Source: Epinephelus fuscoguttatus (Eukaryota; Chordata; Actinopteri; Perciformes; Serranidae). Taken from it: DNA of 64,000 bases. The position numbers were made by a program, and so were the translations under genes. Under the pieces are notes generated by a model. It ran no database searches. It saw only the letters and a list, made by a program, of their open reading frames with translations, and was not told where the DNA came from. The DNA lies in contig NC_064756.1 of NCBI RefSeq assembly GCF_011397635.1, positions 18,132,907 to 18,196,906 on the forward strand. The letters are read 5' to 3'. Position 1 is the first letter of the stretch, and every line of letters begins with the position of its first letter. This document shows, piece after piece, positions 1-13,208 of this stretch.

Positions 1-460
1 GCTGATGCAGCACTTGGCCTCTCTCTTTCTCTGTTCCTTTCACTATCCCTTTCTCTCTCTCTGTTTCTGTCCCTGTCTCCATCTCTGTCATTATTTCTTT
101 CTCTGTCTCTACCTCCATCCCTCTCCCTCTCTCTGTCTTTTCCTCTATCGCCATCCCTGTCTCTCTCTCTCTCTCTAAATCTGTCTCTGTCTCGACCCCC
201 TTCTTTCTCTCTATCTTGATATCCTCCCCTCCCTCTCCCCCTCTCCTCTTCTCTCCTAGCATGGTATCTCTCCCTGTCTGCAGGTGAAGAATCTCTTTCC
301 CTTTCACTTCTCCTCCAACGATCTCTCTCTGCCCCATCTCCATCTCTTCTCCTCCATCTCTCTCTGTCCTCTTCTTTCCTCCACCCGCCTCTCGCCGTTC
401 TGTCTCCTTCTCCTCCTCTGCTCTGTCCATACACAGCTTTCTCAGCTTCTGCAAGTCTTT
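1..460. repeat. Long pyrimidine-rich low-complexity tract
   Basis: About 460 bases dominated by C and T on the plus strand (CTCTCT, TCCCT and TTTCT runs) with very few purines. On the CWF19L2 sense strand this is a polypurine GA tract inside an intron. Mirror-symmetric sub-blocks could adopt triplex DNA. Confidence 0.85.
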
Positions 461-612
461 GCTGAAATGCCTCCATTGACTGTAGAAGGAGAAAAAAACA
501 AGATATATTAAAATACTTGAACTCTTTCTCAGGTTTTGAAATTCAGATCTTAACTAATGTCCAAAGAGTCCACGTGTGGTGTGATTTACGTCAAAGACAC
601 TTGCAATGTAGT

Positions 613-1217
613 TTAAAGGAACAGTGTGTAAGATTTAGGGGGATTTAGTGGCATCTAGCAGTGAGGACTGAAGATTGTAACCAGCTGAAGCTTCTCCTGA
701 CTAGATTTCCCTCAGTGTTCATGGCTCAGATTCTTACTGGGAGCCGAATTATCTGCAAAGGTGTCTTTCTCTCCAAAACAAATGGAACTGGTAATTTAAG
801 CAAGAAAAGCTCCAAATAAAACAGTTTCACATTACAAAACAGTTTCTCTACACTATTCGTTTCATCGAAGATTGGCCGCTAGCCCAGCATCTGCTAATGT
901 GTGTTGATAAAATTTAGACGTTCAGAAGGTTTTTTTACCACGAGCTGAATTATCCACAGAGGTCTCTTCCTCTCCAAAACAAATTGACCCAGTGATTTAA
1001 CCAATAAAACAAAGTTCCACATTAAAAGTTCCACATTAAAAATCTGTGTTTTTCCCGATGCTGTTCATCGTGGAGGGTTTACCAACTAGGCTGGCTGACA
1101 CAAAAACGCAAGTGGCACTATCTAGAGCCAGTGCTTGGTTTTTCCTGCTCTGTACTTATCATATTATATTCAATTTCTGCAAATTTATCACCCTTAATCC
1201 TACACACTGGATCTTAA
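613..1217. mobile_element. TTAA-flanked MITE (piggyBac-like), CWF19L2 intron 7
   Basis: TTAA occurs at 613-616 and 1214-1217. Just inside each TTAA is an imperfect terminal inverted repeat with the shared core CAGTGTGTARGATT. No transposase is encoded. A second, disrupted member with the same ends lies at about 28010-28940. TTAA target sites are typical of piggyBac-type insertion. Confidence 0.7.
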
Positions 1218-1905
1218 AGAGGAGTCTGCCAAACAAACAGCAGCTTTTTGGCTTTGCTGGCTTCCTTACGAGCCTGACAGCCAGTTCATTAAACAAACTG
1301 ATGTAAAAACTAGTCACATAGGATTAGCTGTTGTAAAAATCAAATGTGGTAATAATAACAACTACCAAATACTATTTTACATTTATTAAACAAAATGCTA
1401 ACATCAGTCAAACACAACTCAATCGTCTGTATCAGTGCTGAAGTGATGAGTCTGGGCTTAGAAAATCCACAGAAGTTAATGTTTACTCAGATCTGTTAAG
1501 GTGGGTCCTCAAATTTCACTATCTGCTCAGCTGTTTTGGGGGATTCTCCACTACAATTGCCAACAAAAGCAAACCAGAGGGTCTCTGGGATTTGTGCAAA
1601 AGCACGCAAATACACACACCATCAAGTTAAATGGTACTAAACAAATCCCAAAAGCCTCCTGCTCATAGACAAAATTATATTGTAAATATCAGTACAATAT
1701 CAGTATATAAGACGCCTCTGGGTTGCTTAAACTAAAACAAAGGAGGTGCACTGCTGTGGCTGGCTGAGCTCTGACAAAGAAAAAAAGGAGCACACACACA
1801 AACATGGATATACACACAATGCTCTGACAGTGACAGTTTCTATGTTGTCAACTAGAGGCACAAATGCTGACACTGCTAAAAGGGACTTATCAAAGGACAC
1901 TGTGC

Positions 1906-1907
<2 letters not shown>

Positions 1908-1961
<54 letters not shown>

Positions 1962-1967
1962 CGTGCG
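1908..1967. repeat. (TG)n microsatellite with (GC)n tail
   Basis: Uninterrupted TG dinucleotides followed by a short CG/GC alternating run. Alternating purine-pyrimidine of this kind can form Z-DNA. Confidence 0.95.
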
Positions 1968-2042
1968 ATGTCAGACAGCAAAGAGAGAGATTAATAATAA
2001 AACAATGTATCCAGACACAATTCCACCCTCAGTGCAGAGCAG

Positions 2043-2044
<2 letters not shown>

Positions 2045-2074
<30 letters not shown>
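2045..2074. repeat. (TG)n microsatellite
   Basis: About 15 TG units, roughly 80 bp after the longer TG/CG tract. Confidence 0.95.
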
Positions 2075-2690
2075 CTCTGTGTACATCCTTGACTTCTGAG
2101 TGCATATACCATGACATGTAAGTCAGAGTAAAGGCATTTGCGACACGTTTTAAAATAAATTTGACCTCATGTTGTGTTAATCACGTTTAGATACCAACTC
2201 AGAAACATAAGCCTGTCTTAGGTTTTTGGAACAGGTTCTATTGTCTGCGTTCTGGCATCCATCAAGACTTGTTTGACTAAGAAACAGTGGCGAAAATGTG
2301 GCACACCTGCAAGGAACAGGACAGAAGTGAAGAGTTGGCCAGCAAGTAATAAGGGAGATATATGGAAGCAATTTCCTTCTTGTAATTATTCCACAATGGT
2401 ATGTAGGAAGGTAACAGTAGCCTATCTAGAAATGACAACAGCAATGATGATGCATAGAGCAGAGTGCGATTTAATAGCCGCATGGTATCGCTTCATAATT
2501 CAAGTAGCCGCAGTGCCAAATTCGGGAGGTAACTCCAGTGGAGAGAAGCAAGTGTCTTTGCATTTTGACTCCTTTTGGGATTTATTGCAACGCAGACAAA
2601 CTATTAAACATATCGGACTGTTCGAAAAGCTTCAGTGCATAACATTTTTGTTGGATAACGGATTAAAAAACGCATGCCATCAGTGCTCAC

Positions 2691-5600
2691 TCCATATCTC
2701 TCGGCCACCACATCGTTGAGGTTGCGCTGCTCCCTCTCTGCCTGCTCCTTCATCCTTTGGTAGCTCTTCCTCAGCCAGCTCAGACCTGCATCATTTACGA
2801 CTGGGCCCTCTGGGAAAAACAAGGGGAGAAAAACAGTAACAAAGATGCGCATGCAAAAACTTGTTAGTGCCATTTTACTTTTTCTGAACCTCCTGTGAGT
2901 GAGTCATTTCTTCCTCACATTTATCTCTCAACTCAAGTGTATAAAATTATACAAATTCAAGTAATTCTGATTAGTTGCCATTTCACCACACACAAGCCAG
3001 GTGCATTTTGATATGGATCAAAACAGAGATGAGGAGTAAAAGGTAACAAAGAGAAGCGGTGAGCAATGAAGCCAATTGAAATCTTCTTTTGTTGAAGAAA
3101 ATCTAATTCAGTGCGACTGCTCCCTTACCTCATTTGAAAAATCAGCATCAAATAACCAGACTGGTATGTTACAAAAAACATTAATTAGGAAGATAAAGGG
3201 ACTGGGACAGATGGAAGAATTCAAAACCAGAAAAATACAAAAACCCCAAAAAGTTGAATCACATGCTCATTAATAAATAAAAAAGGCAGATCCAGAAAAA
3301 ACCGAGACGAGTAAGAGAGGAGAAATGAAGGTCAGGATAAAGAAGGGTAAGAAAAGATTAGAGAAATTGTAGTCTTTAAATCCACGGGAAATAAATGGTC
3401 TTTTAAAAACAACAGTTTCTATAACTTCCCAGAGATAAAACATGACAAATGTGCTGCCCAGAACCTCTGGTCAAGGTCAACACTGAGTATCTGAATCAGT
3501 GTGTTCGAGAACATGACGATGCTTAATCATCTGTGGCTTCTGCTTTAAAGGACAAAATGTAGAAGAAAAAAAACAGAAAGTTGTTCAAAGTCAAGCTTTA
3601 TAATATTCAAGGGACAATCATCACTTTTTCCATATGTCCGAGAGTTGACCACGCATCAGCTTATCAACAGGCAGCAAGTGTATCCTCCACTTTCTTTCAG
3701 AGCAAAGCAAAGTGTATCCAAAGCACAAATACCCTCAAACACACACACCAGTCTGTGCCTCCTGCAACCCAGTAATTATAACAGAAGATGAGGCAAGCAA
3801 TATTCCCATTTGGCACACAGTTTGAATGGAAGACAGGCACATGCACCTCTGTGTGTGTTTGTGTGTGTGTGTTTGAATCAGCTTACTTCGCCTTGCTGTT
3901 CAAATAAAGCTTACAGCAGAGAGGCCATGCCAACTCTGGAGGGAACTGTACTTCCTGTTTAGTGATAAGAGACACGCACACGTACCTGCATTTGCTTGTC
4001 AGCTTAACAGAGTTAACTCTTAGACAGACATACAGACAGTCTGTCTGACTCGCTTCCCCAAATCCCTGACTCAGAAGCTGTTCCTTGCTCTATCTGTTCT
4101 CTCATTCTTCTGTCAAACCTCCATGTTGGCTTTTCTGCTCACATAACTATATTCAAGTCAACTCTGATTTTAAAATTTAAGTCTCCTTTCTTTAGCACTT
4201 TCAGCCCACCAACAAAGTTTTCCAACTGATTCCCTGTCTGCTGCCTGTGGGAAATGGACAGGGAACTAACCTACAGAAGCTTTAACTTACAGAAGCTTCC
4301 CTGTGACAGACCTACATCTCATTTTGAGCAAGACTGTGACTGTCAAACATGGTCACACACATCTTTTTTGACGCTGACCAACAACAGAAAGATTACTCTT
4401 CTACATCATTTTAAAAAATAAAACTAACATGGATGAAAAGTCCAAACTGTGTGCAGAAAAACAGACATTTAAACATCTACAGTTCACCTGGGAAATTTTT
4501 TGACACAATCAAAAGCGCCACAACAACAAAATGGACCCTGTCTTTTTCAAATTTATTCCAGATACATTTTTAAGCTTCTTTCATTACAGCCAACATTTCA
4601 GTCGCCAGTTCCAGTGAGTAGATATAATAATAATCCATGCACTGGTGAAGTGCATTGTTTATTTAAGCACCTTGGTTAAGCTGGATGATCTGAAGAGAGG
4701 TAAAGGACAGGAAAAAAAAGAAAGGGGAGTAAAAAAAAACAGGGCGATGGAAGAGTGTAAAGTGCTGTAAGCAAGCGTGAGAGTGTGTGAGCAGTGTGTG
4801 ATTGTAGGCAGCAGGGGGACCCGTCTGAATTGGACCCAGTTTTTCATTTTATTTTTGCTTTTGCTCGAGGGGAATCATGAGGCAACTCTGGCCTACTGAG
4901 GCAACTTTCAACAGAGACACTGATAGCCTCTTCTTCAATGGATTTCTGTGCTTCAGTGTTGAAAGTAACACCAGTAAATCAAATCTGGAGTGAAACCTTA
5001 GTCTGAGGTGCTGGAACCAAAAGAGTTTCTAGTATATTTTACAAATGTTCTGCTATGTAATGCCTCAAAAGAGTCTAGTAATCTCTGTTATTACCTTTCT
5101 TTGCTTCAGTGCCAGCCATCTTCTCTGGGGGCAGACCAGTTCCTCCATCTTTCCAGTATGGGTTGAGCTCCAGTTTGTGTAAGCCAGCCTGAGGGAACAC
5201 ACACACACTTAAATAATCTCTGTATACTGCCAATTGTGAAACACAGGCACAAATGCTCAAAATCCAGACAAAAACACCCTGCAGACAACAATAAGTATGC
5301 ACACACACACTCCACAGGATACTGCTGTCCGAGAGGGGACACCCTCTGTTACCTTGGTAACCGCACAGTTGGTAAAATGAGTAGACTGACTGCCACAGTG
5401 TTTTCATAGTCTGTACAATCCATGCACACACGATCGCTCTTTATCTCCCTCTCACACCGACACTCAGGTCATTTCACGTTGGGATTCAAACAACAGATAC
5501 ATGTGAATCTGCCCACTGAGGACACCACGCATCAGAGGAACTGTCTGCACACCTCCCCAGGTCGACAGTGGAGCAAGAACAAAAGCAGCAGGGGATTGGA

Positions 5601-8600
5601 TGTTACAAAATGGAGAAAGAAGGGGAAAACAACACTCATATATACACACACCTGTTCAATAGCCTGAGCCTTCGCCCTCTCCTCCTCTTTCAGTCGCTCT
5701 TTCTCAGCCCTCTTCTCTGCTGTGGACGTGGTTCTCATTGCCAGGAAGTCAAAGGTCATCCATTCGTCTCTCTACAGGACAGAGGGGTGAAACAAAGAAA
5801 AAGATAAATGTACAGATTGAGAAGACAGAGCCAAGAGGGAGAACATTTGACCCTAAAGTAAATGAAGTAGATATTACTTGTCAGGGTGAACAAAACTTCT
5901 TCAGACAAGGGATGCACCAGTCTTACTTTTTCAGTCTTGATACGGCTACCTGGGCTTTAGTTATTGGCCGATAAAGAGTACCAATCCGATACCAGTGTTG
6001 AATTAATAAGCTTTATGTCTTAAATTCCAATATTAGCAGCTGGAGCTGTAAACATAGAATAGAACTGAACAGATCAGCCCCATTGGCACAGACACCCAAC
6101 CAAGCTATCTGAATCAGTATCTGCTTGATAAACAATGTCAGTATTGGATTAGTGCATCCTTACTTCATACCTCTAGATGCAGTATTACCTTTAGACAGTT
6201 AAAGACGCTCTATTTAGCTTCTTTATTCATCCCCATTTTGGAAAATGGACTACTAGTGTATTCAATTTACTATGTGAAGGAAAAGAGGACTTCCCTCAGA
6301 TGATTTGTTGTAATAGAAGAAACAGCTTAAATCAAAATAAATAAAAGCATAAAAAGATTTGGAGAGACACCAAACACTATTCACATTGTTATTACATATC
6401 TGTAGGACCAGGTACAGAAACAAAGTTACCTCAACATTCTGCGCTGGGCTGATGTTGCTTTCTGAAGGCTTAGACTCCTCAGGAACCTGCCAGGCTTTAG
6501 CAGCTTGTGTCTGAGGCTGAGCTTCAACCCACTCATCCCCTGAGTCCTGACACATAGAGAAAGGGAAAGAGGGTTAAAAATGTGAAGGGGAAAGACAATG
6601 ATGATGTTTTATTAAAGGCTTATAAGGAGTTCAACTTTTAATTTTGATAGACTATTTTCATACTGCCAAGAGAGAGAGAGAGAGAACCACCCAATTATAA
6701 ATCACTATATTTGTCCAACAATATTTAACTACCTTTTAAATTATTTTACTTTTACTTAGTTACCAACCAGTGTAGCAGCATCTACTGGCACTACTTAGGT
6801 GTTAACTTGTTTAAATCACATACCTCAGAGCTGTCATTAGATCCATCTCCTGCTTCAGCTGTCTTCTTCTCCTTCTTGGCCTTTTTCTTCTCCTTTTTCT
6901 TTTTGGATTTCTTCTCTTTCTTCTTCTTGCTCTTCACAGAGCTCTCCTATACGGGGTTCAGATTCAATTAATCATGCTTTTGCTTTCATTAGTTGCATTA
7001 CTGTTTTTTATTAAGATGAAATATTTTCATAGAGTCCTCAACTACGACAGGTATGGAAGAAGTGTGTTTCCCAAAACTATGGTTGACAACACTAGAAGAC
7101 ATCATAGTGGTCGACCTCTTTCTGTTTCTCCTCTGAATAACTGCTTCAATATTAATGGTGGAGAAATCATACATAAGTGTTTGATACAATTACACACTAC
7201 TGTCATGAACAATAAAATTCAAACTAATGTATCTTGTTGCAGGTTGACAACGTAGTTTCTGGTGTTTTGAGGTAAAGTACAGTTGTGACTTGGCAAGGAG
7301 TTACAATCTATTGCAGCAGAGCACTTGAGCAGCGACTGTCATTAGAGGTTTCTACATGAACTGCTGGTTTTGATTACACGTACAACTGTAAGTGAAAACA
7401 CTTTAAAACACTTTGTATCTTACATCCTCTATTTCCTGCAGCCTTTGGTTGACCTCAGGGAGCATCCATGTGTCCTCCCCTCTCTGCCTCTTCAGCTCCT
7501 TCCTCCTTTCTGCCTTCTCAAACCGCTGCTTGGCCTGAATGACACAATGGAAATAAGAGGGATAATTCACCAACATTTTCAGACATGTCTATCATATATT
7601 CTTGGTAAGTGGGACAAAACCTTATTTGGGGGTGGAGGGGGTAATTTTTACTCTTCAACTGGGCTGGGAAAATATAATTTAAAAGGTCAAAGTCTTGATT
7701 ATTAAACCCTGTAATGGGCCAACCTCCAATTTATTTTTTTCTTAAATAGCACACGATGGACATCAGAGGTAAGCTCTGACCGAGCTGACAAACAGTTATA
7801 TATTTGTTAATATCACTGCAGTCATAGTGAGTAGCAATTTTATTTTTTAAAGATGCAAACAGTTCTCTTTAAGCTAATCAAAATACCCATTTTTAAACCA
7901 TAGGTCTTATTTAATATTAATTTAGAGGGGCTATGGAGTTGATATGTTATGGTTGAGACACAAATTGAAAGCCTACCAATACTTGAGCAACATTTCCACC
8001 TTTTTGGAAACCAAGATATGAGACAGGGGTCCTTGGGATATAAATGACCCTTTTCATGACTGATTAACTTATGTTTTTGTGGAAAAGACAAAAATCTGGG
8101 ACGCACTCTTTAAAAGGCCAAAATTTTAATTAAAAAAATAAATTTTAGAACAAAGATGATTATAGCAGTACATCTTTACACCAATGTTATCAGTACGTAC
8201 TGTTAGCTTTGGATTTTTAAGGCTTTCAACACATTTTTTAATTGTTAGAAGAAGTTATGACTTCTTGTCTGGGACAAGGGGGTTAGCTAAATAAAAGGCA
8301 GATTAAAATATTGTACAAATCAGATTTATTTTATATAGTTATGTCCTTTAAAAATAATGTTTATCCACATAAATTTTTTTATTTTATTATCTTTTTTTTG
8401 GCAAGGCATGATTTGTCAAAATTCTCACAAATGTGTGCTATGCAAATTCCTTGGGCTGAAATTATTGATTTCATTTATAAAAATGCATACGTAGAGTCTC
8501 CACAAACATTAATCTCATAATGAAATGAATGACAGTCTTCACATTGTCATGATACTGCTGATAAGAGTTATGATTTCCAAATATTTGAGCATCCAGTGGC

Positions 8601-9388
8601 TTTCAGGCTGCATAATTACATCTGCTGACTGCAATAGCTGTGACACTGATGAGTTGTAAAGTCATTATGAGCCAATACTTCTTCAGATTCAGCAGACATA
8701 AATCAGACCCGGCTACACTCTTTGCTTTGTCCAGTTCAAGCACAGGTGAGCCGGGCAGATAATGTGATGACAGCCTTTAGCGCTCATCTGCAGGGAGCAT
8801 CATGTGCTCTGTGTATCATGCAAACACAGCTGCACAGCATGAGCAAGATAACGCACAATTAAATACCTGGGTACATATAACGAAGCTGTAGGCTGTGGGT
8901 GCGACATGATATAAAACCTGTGTAAAACACAGCTGCAGGTCTCCTATCTGCTCGAGCAGTGTTTGACATGTAAGGTACATTAATTTCCTGCCTGCGCCTG
9001 TCCAGACACGGGCATTATCAGGTTAGTGTGAAGACACACAGACACTGTCAGCTTTCCGACAGATGGAGAAAGACACGAAGATACAAATGGGCCTCACGTT
9101 TAAGGACAATTCCGTAAATAAAGATACACTCGAGCCGCTGAGCTCATCCCTACCTAACACTATCTAACGGTTAGCATAGTTAGCTTGCTAGCTTTCAGTC
9201 GCACTTAACAGCTTTGATTTAAGTCGTAACTGACGCTAATGAGACCAACTTCAGATAACCTACAGGGTTGTGCTAACAAAGATTACAGTTTATACCTTTT
9301 CTACCGCCTCCTGTCGTGCCTGTCGTTTGCTTTCCTTTCTTTCGTCGATGCTCCTCGAACTCTCAAAACTGACTCCGTATGCCGCCAT
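2691..9388 (-). CDS. CWF19L2: CWF19-like protein 2, 5' part (residues 1-259)
   Basis: Seven coding exons, read right to left: 9388-9296, 7534-7424, 6946-6824, 6546-6430, 5771-5652, 5188-5095 and 2809-2691. All have GT-AG borders and phases that join without a stop. The start ATG at 9388-9386 opens [20 protein letters not shown]. Exon 3 (residues 69-109) is a lysine-rich low-complexity tract. Exon 5 has [12 protein letters not shown], exon 6 the [16 protein letters not shown] block and exon 7 [19 protein letters not shown], all characteristic of the CWF19L2 N-terminal half. The C-terminal CwfJ domains are absent because the exon-7 donor (after 2691) opens an intron that runs off the left edge. 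From the family: a nuclear protein of the late (intron-lariat) spliceosome, related to yeast Drn1 and fission-yeast Cwf19. Recalled human length is about 890 aa, so roughly 30% is here. The identity is firm; splice sites were chosen by eye. Confidence 0.93.
2810..5094 (-). other. CWF19L2: CWF19L2 intron 6, no feature seen
   Basis: Intron between coding exons 6 and 7. Apart from short A-rich and TG-rich patches I see no exon, RNA gene or clear repeat boundary. Confidence 0.6.
5906..6162. mobile_element. hAT-like MITE, CWF19L2 intron 4
   Basis: The ends are inverted copies of each other: AAGGGATGCACCAGTC at the left and the reverse complement of AAGGATGCACTAATCC at the right. Internal sequence repeats GATAC/GGTATC-type motifs such as CCGATACC. 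No coding potential. TIRs of the GGGATGCACC type are common in fish hAT-derived MITEs; I could not find a clean 8-bp target duplication. Confidence 0.6.
7535..9295 (-). other. CWF19L2: CWF19L2 intron 1, no feature seen
   Basis: A-T rich first intron of about 1.76 kb. I see no coding exon or bounded repeat. The part next to exon 1 (about 9100-9300) is less AT-rich, as expected near a promoter. Confidence 0.6.
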
Positions 9389-9673
9389 GACACTGCCGTA
9401 AATGCTTTGTTAAGTGTCGTAAAGCGCCGCCGTTTACGTTAACCGTGTGCTTGTGGTTCTTGTAGTGCAGAGAGACAGCTTCAAAAAGACATAAGCGCGA
9501 GCTGCTCCTTGTTTGATGAAGACTCAGAAATAGTTTAACACTTATTTTGACATTGTTCTGACAGCAAGAAATTCTGCTGAGACTTTTGGAGATTTGGGGA
9601 AATGGGATGTTTGGTTTCTTCAAAAACCCAACAAAACAAGACAAATTTTTTTTTCATAAGGTTTTTTTTAGTT

Positions 9674-9675
9674 AC

Positions 9676-9715
<40 letters not shown>
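9674..9715. repeat. (GATA)n microsatellite
   Basis: About ten tandem TAGA units followed by GAGAGAGA, some 290 bp upstream of the CWF19L2 start codon. Confidence 0.95.
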
Positions 9716-9716
<1 letters not shown>

Positions 9717-10668
9717 GAGAGAATTTTAAGAATTTGATGATCATTCAATCATTACATTAACATATGCATGGTTGTAATAGGTGTTGCTGCATTTGTAAAT
9801 GAATATGCATGAGTGTGAATGTACAAGTGCATGTGTGTATAGTCTTATATTTTGGGGGATATAAAATCATGTCTAAATATATTTCTACATTTATTAAATG
9901 TAAATTCTGCTTCTATTTGATTTCTATCTTTGAGTATAAATGTAAATACACTTAATCTCAATAAATATTGTATCCAGAGACAGAAATAGCATAGTAACAG
10001 TAGTAACTGTAAAATTACAAGACTGCACAGCATCTTTATCCAAAACCATCAGCATTTATATTTTGCTATAACAGCCCCCACTCTTGTTTTTCTGCTTCAT
10101 ACCAAAGGCATAGAGGTCAGAGCTTAGTGCACGCTGCTAAAGTTCTTCCACACCAAACCGAAATAAAACATTTTCTTCTGGAGCTTGTTTTGTGTAAGCT
10201 GGTATTGTCATGTTGAAACAAGACAGAAACTTCCCCAAACTCTTACTAACTCTTACTCTTACTCTTAACTCACGAAATTAAAGGACCCTATTGTCTGAAA
10301 TAAATACTGTAGCATTAAGATTTCCCTTAGTTAGAATGAGCCCAGTTCATTTAAACACTGTGGTACCTCCATACTTCTGGTTAAAAATCTCTCCTTGGAA
10401 TTATTTAGTACACAACGGACCTTTCCTTATGTTCTTATTAAAGTCAGTATATTATATTACATTCACTTTTCAGTGCTGCAAAATCATACACACCACTAAT
10501 GCGTCAGGGGAGGAAGTATAACATTATTTCAGTATACATGTATCTTGCTTCCTGCGAGCTGAAGATTTAAAATGTCTTGTAGCGTGTTAAATCAATGTGC
10601 TATACCTGGGGGAGGAACACCTTTAAATTTTAATTATCACTCCAAATGTCAAGCGACAGACTCAACAA

Positions 10669-10669
<1 letters not shown>

Positions 10670-10701
<32 letters not shown>
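10670..10701. repeat. (CA)n microsatellite
   Basis: About 16 uninterrupted CA units. Confidence 0.95.
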
Positions 10702-10703
<2 letters not shown>

Positions 10704-11039
10704 CAGGCTGCTTCACCGTAATCAATAAACCACTGTCAATAAAAGTCACCAGACAATCTCTCACCTCAGCACCTCAGTGTGTTTGTCTGTGTGGGCCCCG
10801 GAGGATTGAGGAGCCACAGGGGTAATTTACCGGGAGCCGCTGACCAATTACCGACCTGCCACAGAGGGTCCACAACAAATAACTGTGCTACACTCGGCTG
10901 CCATCAATACCCCATTATCCTACAATTCATTCTGTCTTTACAGCTGTCTGGTAAAACTTATCTTGTTAATAGGATGTAGTTGGTGAATGTGTGTGAGTGC
11001 AAGACTGAAAGAGTGATAAAGTCTTGGCCTACTTTAATG

Positions 11040-12040
11040 TACCTACATTGACTTTAAAATAGGAGTTATATGTGCTCACTGTCAGTATTCTGGCTGCTGC
11101 GTTCTGAACTCATACACAGCCAGCAGCTGTTTTTGGTCAACCAAACAAGAGAGCATTAAACACAGTCTAACCTTAGCAATGTTTCTAAGCTGATAAAATG
11201 ACAGCTTGTGTTATTTCTAATGAGATATTCATAACTGAGGTCAGAATCCAAGATAACCCCAAGGTTTCGGACCTGGTCCTTGGTCTGAAGAGCTAATGAC
11301 TAACCGTGTAGAGATAATTGCTCTCTCTGTATTTTTGCCCCGACTATTATATTCATCTTGTCTTAATTCAGGCTGTAGGAAGCTTTGTGACATCTGAACA
11401 TTGATGTCATATAAACATTGCGCTAACATATTAGTGTGGCTAAAATTATCTAGGGTTACTGAAATGTATAATTGGGTGTCATCAGCATAGCTATGCAACC
11501 CGACAAGTTGAAGGAATATCCATCCATTTGTAACCACTTATCCGAAGCCAGGTTGTGGGGGCAGCAGGCTGAGCAGAGTATTCCAGACGTCCCTCTTCCA
11601 AGCAACGCTTTCCAGCTCCTCCCGGACTCCGAGATGTTTCAAGGCCAGATGAGATATGCCTGAACCACTTCAACTAACCACTTTCAACATGAAGGAACAG
11701 CAGCTCTACGCTGAGCTCCCTCTGGATGTTTGAGTTCCTTACCCTATCTCTAAGGCTGAGCTTAGCCACCCTTCTGAGGAAACTCATTTCGGCAGCTTGT
11801 ATCCGCAGTCTCATTGCATAGGGTCTTGAGGGACCCTGCAGGTTGTGTTTGTTTTCTCTGAGTAGTAGTCATCCAGAAAAACAGAGAACTCCTGGTCAGT
11901 CAGCAATTTAAGCCATGCACGTTAGAACCAATCCTGAGAGACCAACCCGGTTTTCAAGTCTGCTCAGTAGGATTCCACAGTCAACAGTATCAAAGGCTGC
12001 AATTAGATCAAGGAGTATTAGAACGGAAAGCTTTTTGAAT
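11040..12040 (-). mobile_element. L2/Rex1-like LINE reverse-transcriptase remnant, interrupted
   Basis: Minus-strand translation of about 12030-11826 gives LLDLIAAFDTVD followed by a decayed CxVPQ stretch; these are RT palm motifs. The same protein resumes at about 11511 with LHSYADDTQLYIS, the catalytic YADD block, then INVQMSQSFLQ. Between them lies an unrelated LINE 3' end (11512-11825) that replaces the stretch normally joining VPQG to YADD. Stops and frameshifts show the copy is dead. Sequence left to about 11040 looks like further decayed LINE but is less certain. Confidence 0.75.
11512..11825 (-). mobile_element. LINE 3' end inserted in the L2-like LINE
   Basis: Minus-strand sequence runs from an RLRIQAAEMSFLRRVA-like peptide, through the LRDRVR and RWFRH region, to a 3' end in GGTTACAAATGGATGGAT, the ATGG-type tail of a non-LTR element. 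The same 3' end is present at 22656-23240. Internal stops make it non-functional. Confidence 0.75.
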
Positions 12041-13208
12041 CAGTGTTAACTCCTATATCGTTTACCCCTTTGACACATTTAGGTTGAAAATCTGATTGTA
12101 GATCTGTTGTTTTGTTGATACTGATGTGTAAATAACATTGTTTCAAACATGTGGCATCAAAAAAGTATCAGAGTATCAATACTTTTGACAACCTTACTGA
12201 CTACATCGTCTAAATTGAAACACAGTATTGACTGATCATCAGTTAATCCAACACTAAAATCAACTAGCAACATAAAAACTGTTATTTCAGTTAAATTAAA
12301 TCCTTATTTAACATCAAAGAATAAATTCTGCCTTTACATCTTAAGTTGTGTGCAGGTGAATTTTTAGATTAGATTAGTGACTGTGTGGTTCATGCTGGCA
12401 AAAGTTATCTTACTGAGAAGAAAAGACACTGCTACAACTCAAATAAAATGTGTTTAAACTTCCAGTACACCCTTTTCTATTTAGTAAACATGTCTGGCAT
12501 TAACAAGGACTGTGACGTCAAACATATTTTACTTTATTTATGTGTTTATCAGAAACAATGCAGAAACACTGTACTAGGTCACAGGTGTATTGCATATAGG
12601 CTTTTTAACCAAGACTAATTTGCAACCCCGGTCCCTGGTTAGGGTTTTCTGCTACAATGAAGTGCTGCACATTAACCTTTTTTAACAATACATGCTTGGA
12701 CAATAATTTATCAGAGGTGCTACCTCTATCAGACACGTTTGAAAAGAAAAAAAATATATATATAAACTCTGCTTCATGAATGTGAACAAATCCCCCCCCC
12801 ACAGCCTGAAATGCCATGTTACACATTCGCCCTTTAACTTGAAAAGGTCGGGCACACGCCGTTTACAGCTTAGTTACTGCTCAGTGAATTGAGAGCAGAC
12901 ACTGAGGTCAAAGATAGTGGAAGATGCAAAGCAGTGAGATTAAGATTATTGTTGGCAGCCCACTGTACAATGTGTGTAGTCTGGAGACTCGCAGAAAGCC
13001 TTGTTTGTATCATTGCGTTACACAAAACCAGAGTATGTTTACAATTTCCTTTTAACATTCTCCTCAAAGTCTAGGTTTATTTATTTACATTAACTTTCAG
13101 CACTAGTGGACTGTAGGACTGTTCAGGCTGTGTCACTGTTAAACTTTTCTGAGAATGATGCAAGAAGTAAGAGCACAACAAAGGCAAGCATTTTGTAAAA
13201 TCAGTGAA

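Larger units (their letters stand above)
1..2690 (-). other. CWF19L2: CWF19L2 intron 7 (truncated by window edge)
   Basis: Intronic sequence after the exon-7 donor. No further CWF19L2 exon is recognisable. It holds a 460-bp pyrimidine-rich tract at the left edge, a TTAA-flanked MITE at 613-1217 and two TG microsatellites near 1.9 and 2.05 kb. Confidence 0.7.

Noticed and set aside
1727-2121. Frames rich in His-Thr or Val-Cys repeats
   Set aside because: Direct translation of TG/CA dinucleotide repeats. The same applies to frames at 19.1-19.3, 21.3-21.9, 32.7 and 61.6 kb.
2273-2719. 148-codon plus-strand open frame
   Set aside because: Overlaps CWF19L2 exon 7 antisense, where long frames arise as shadows; no domain seen.
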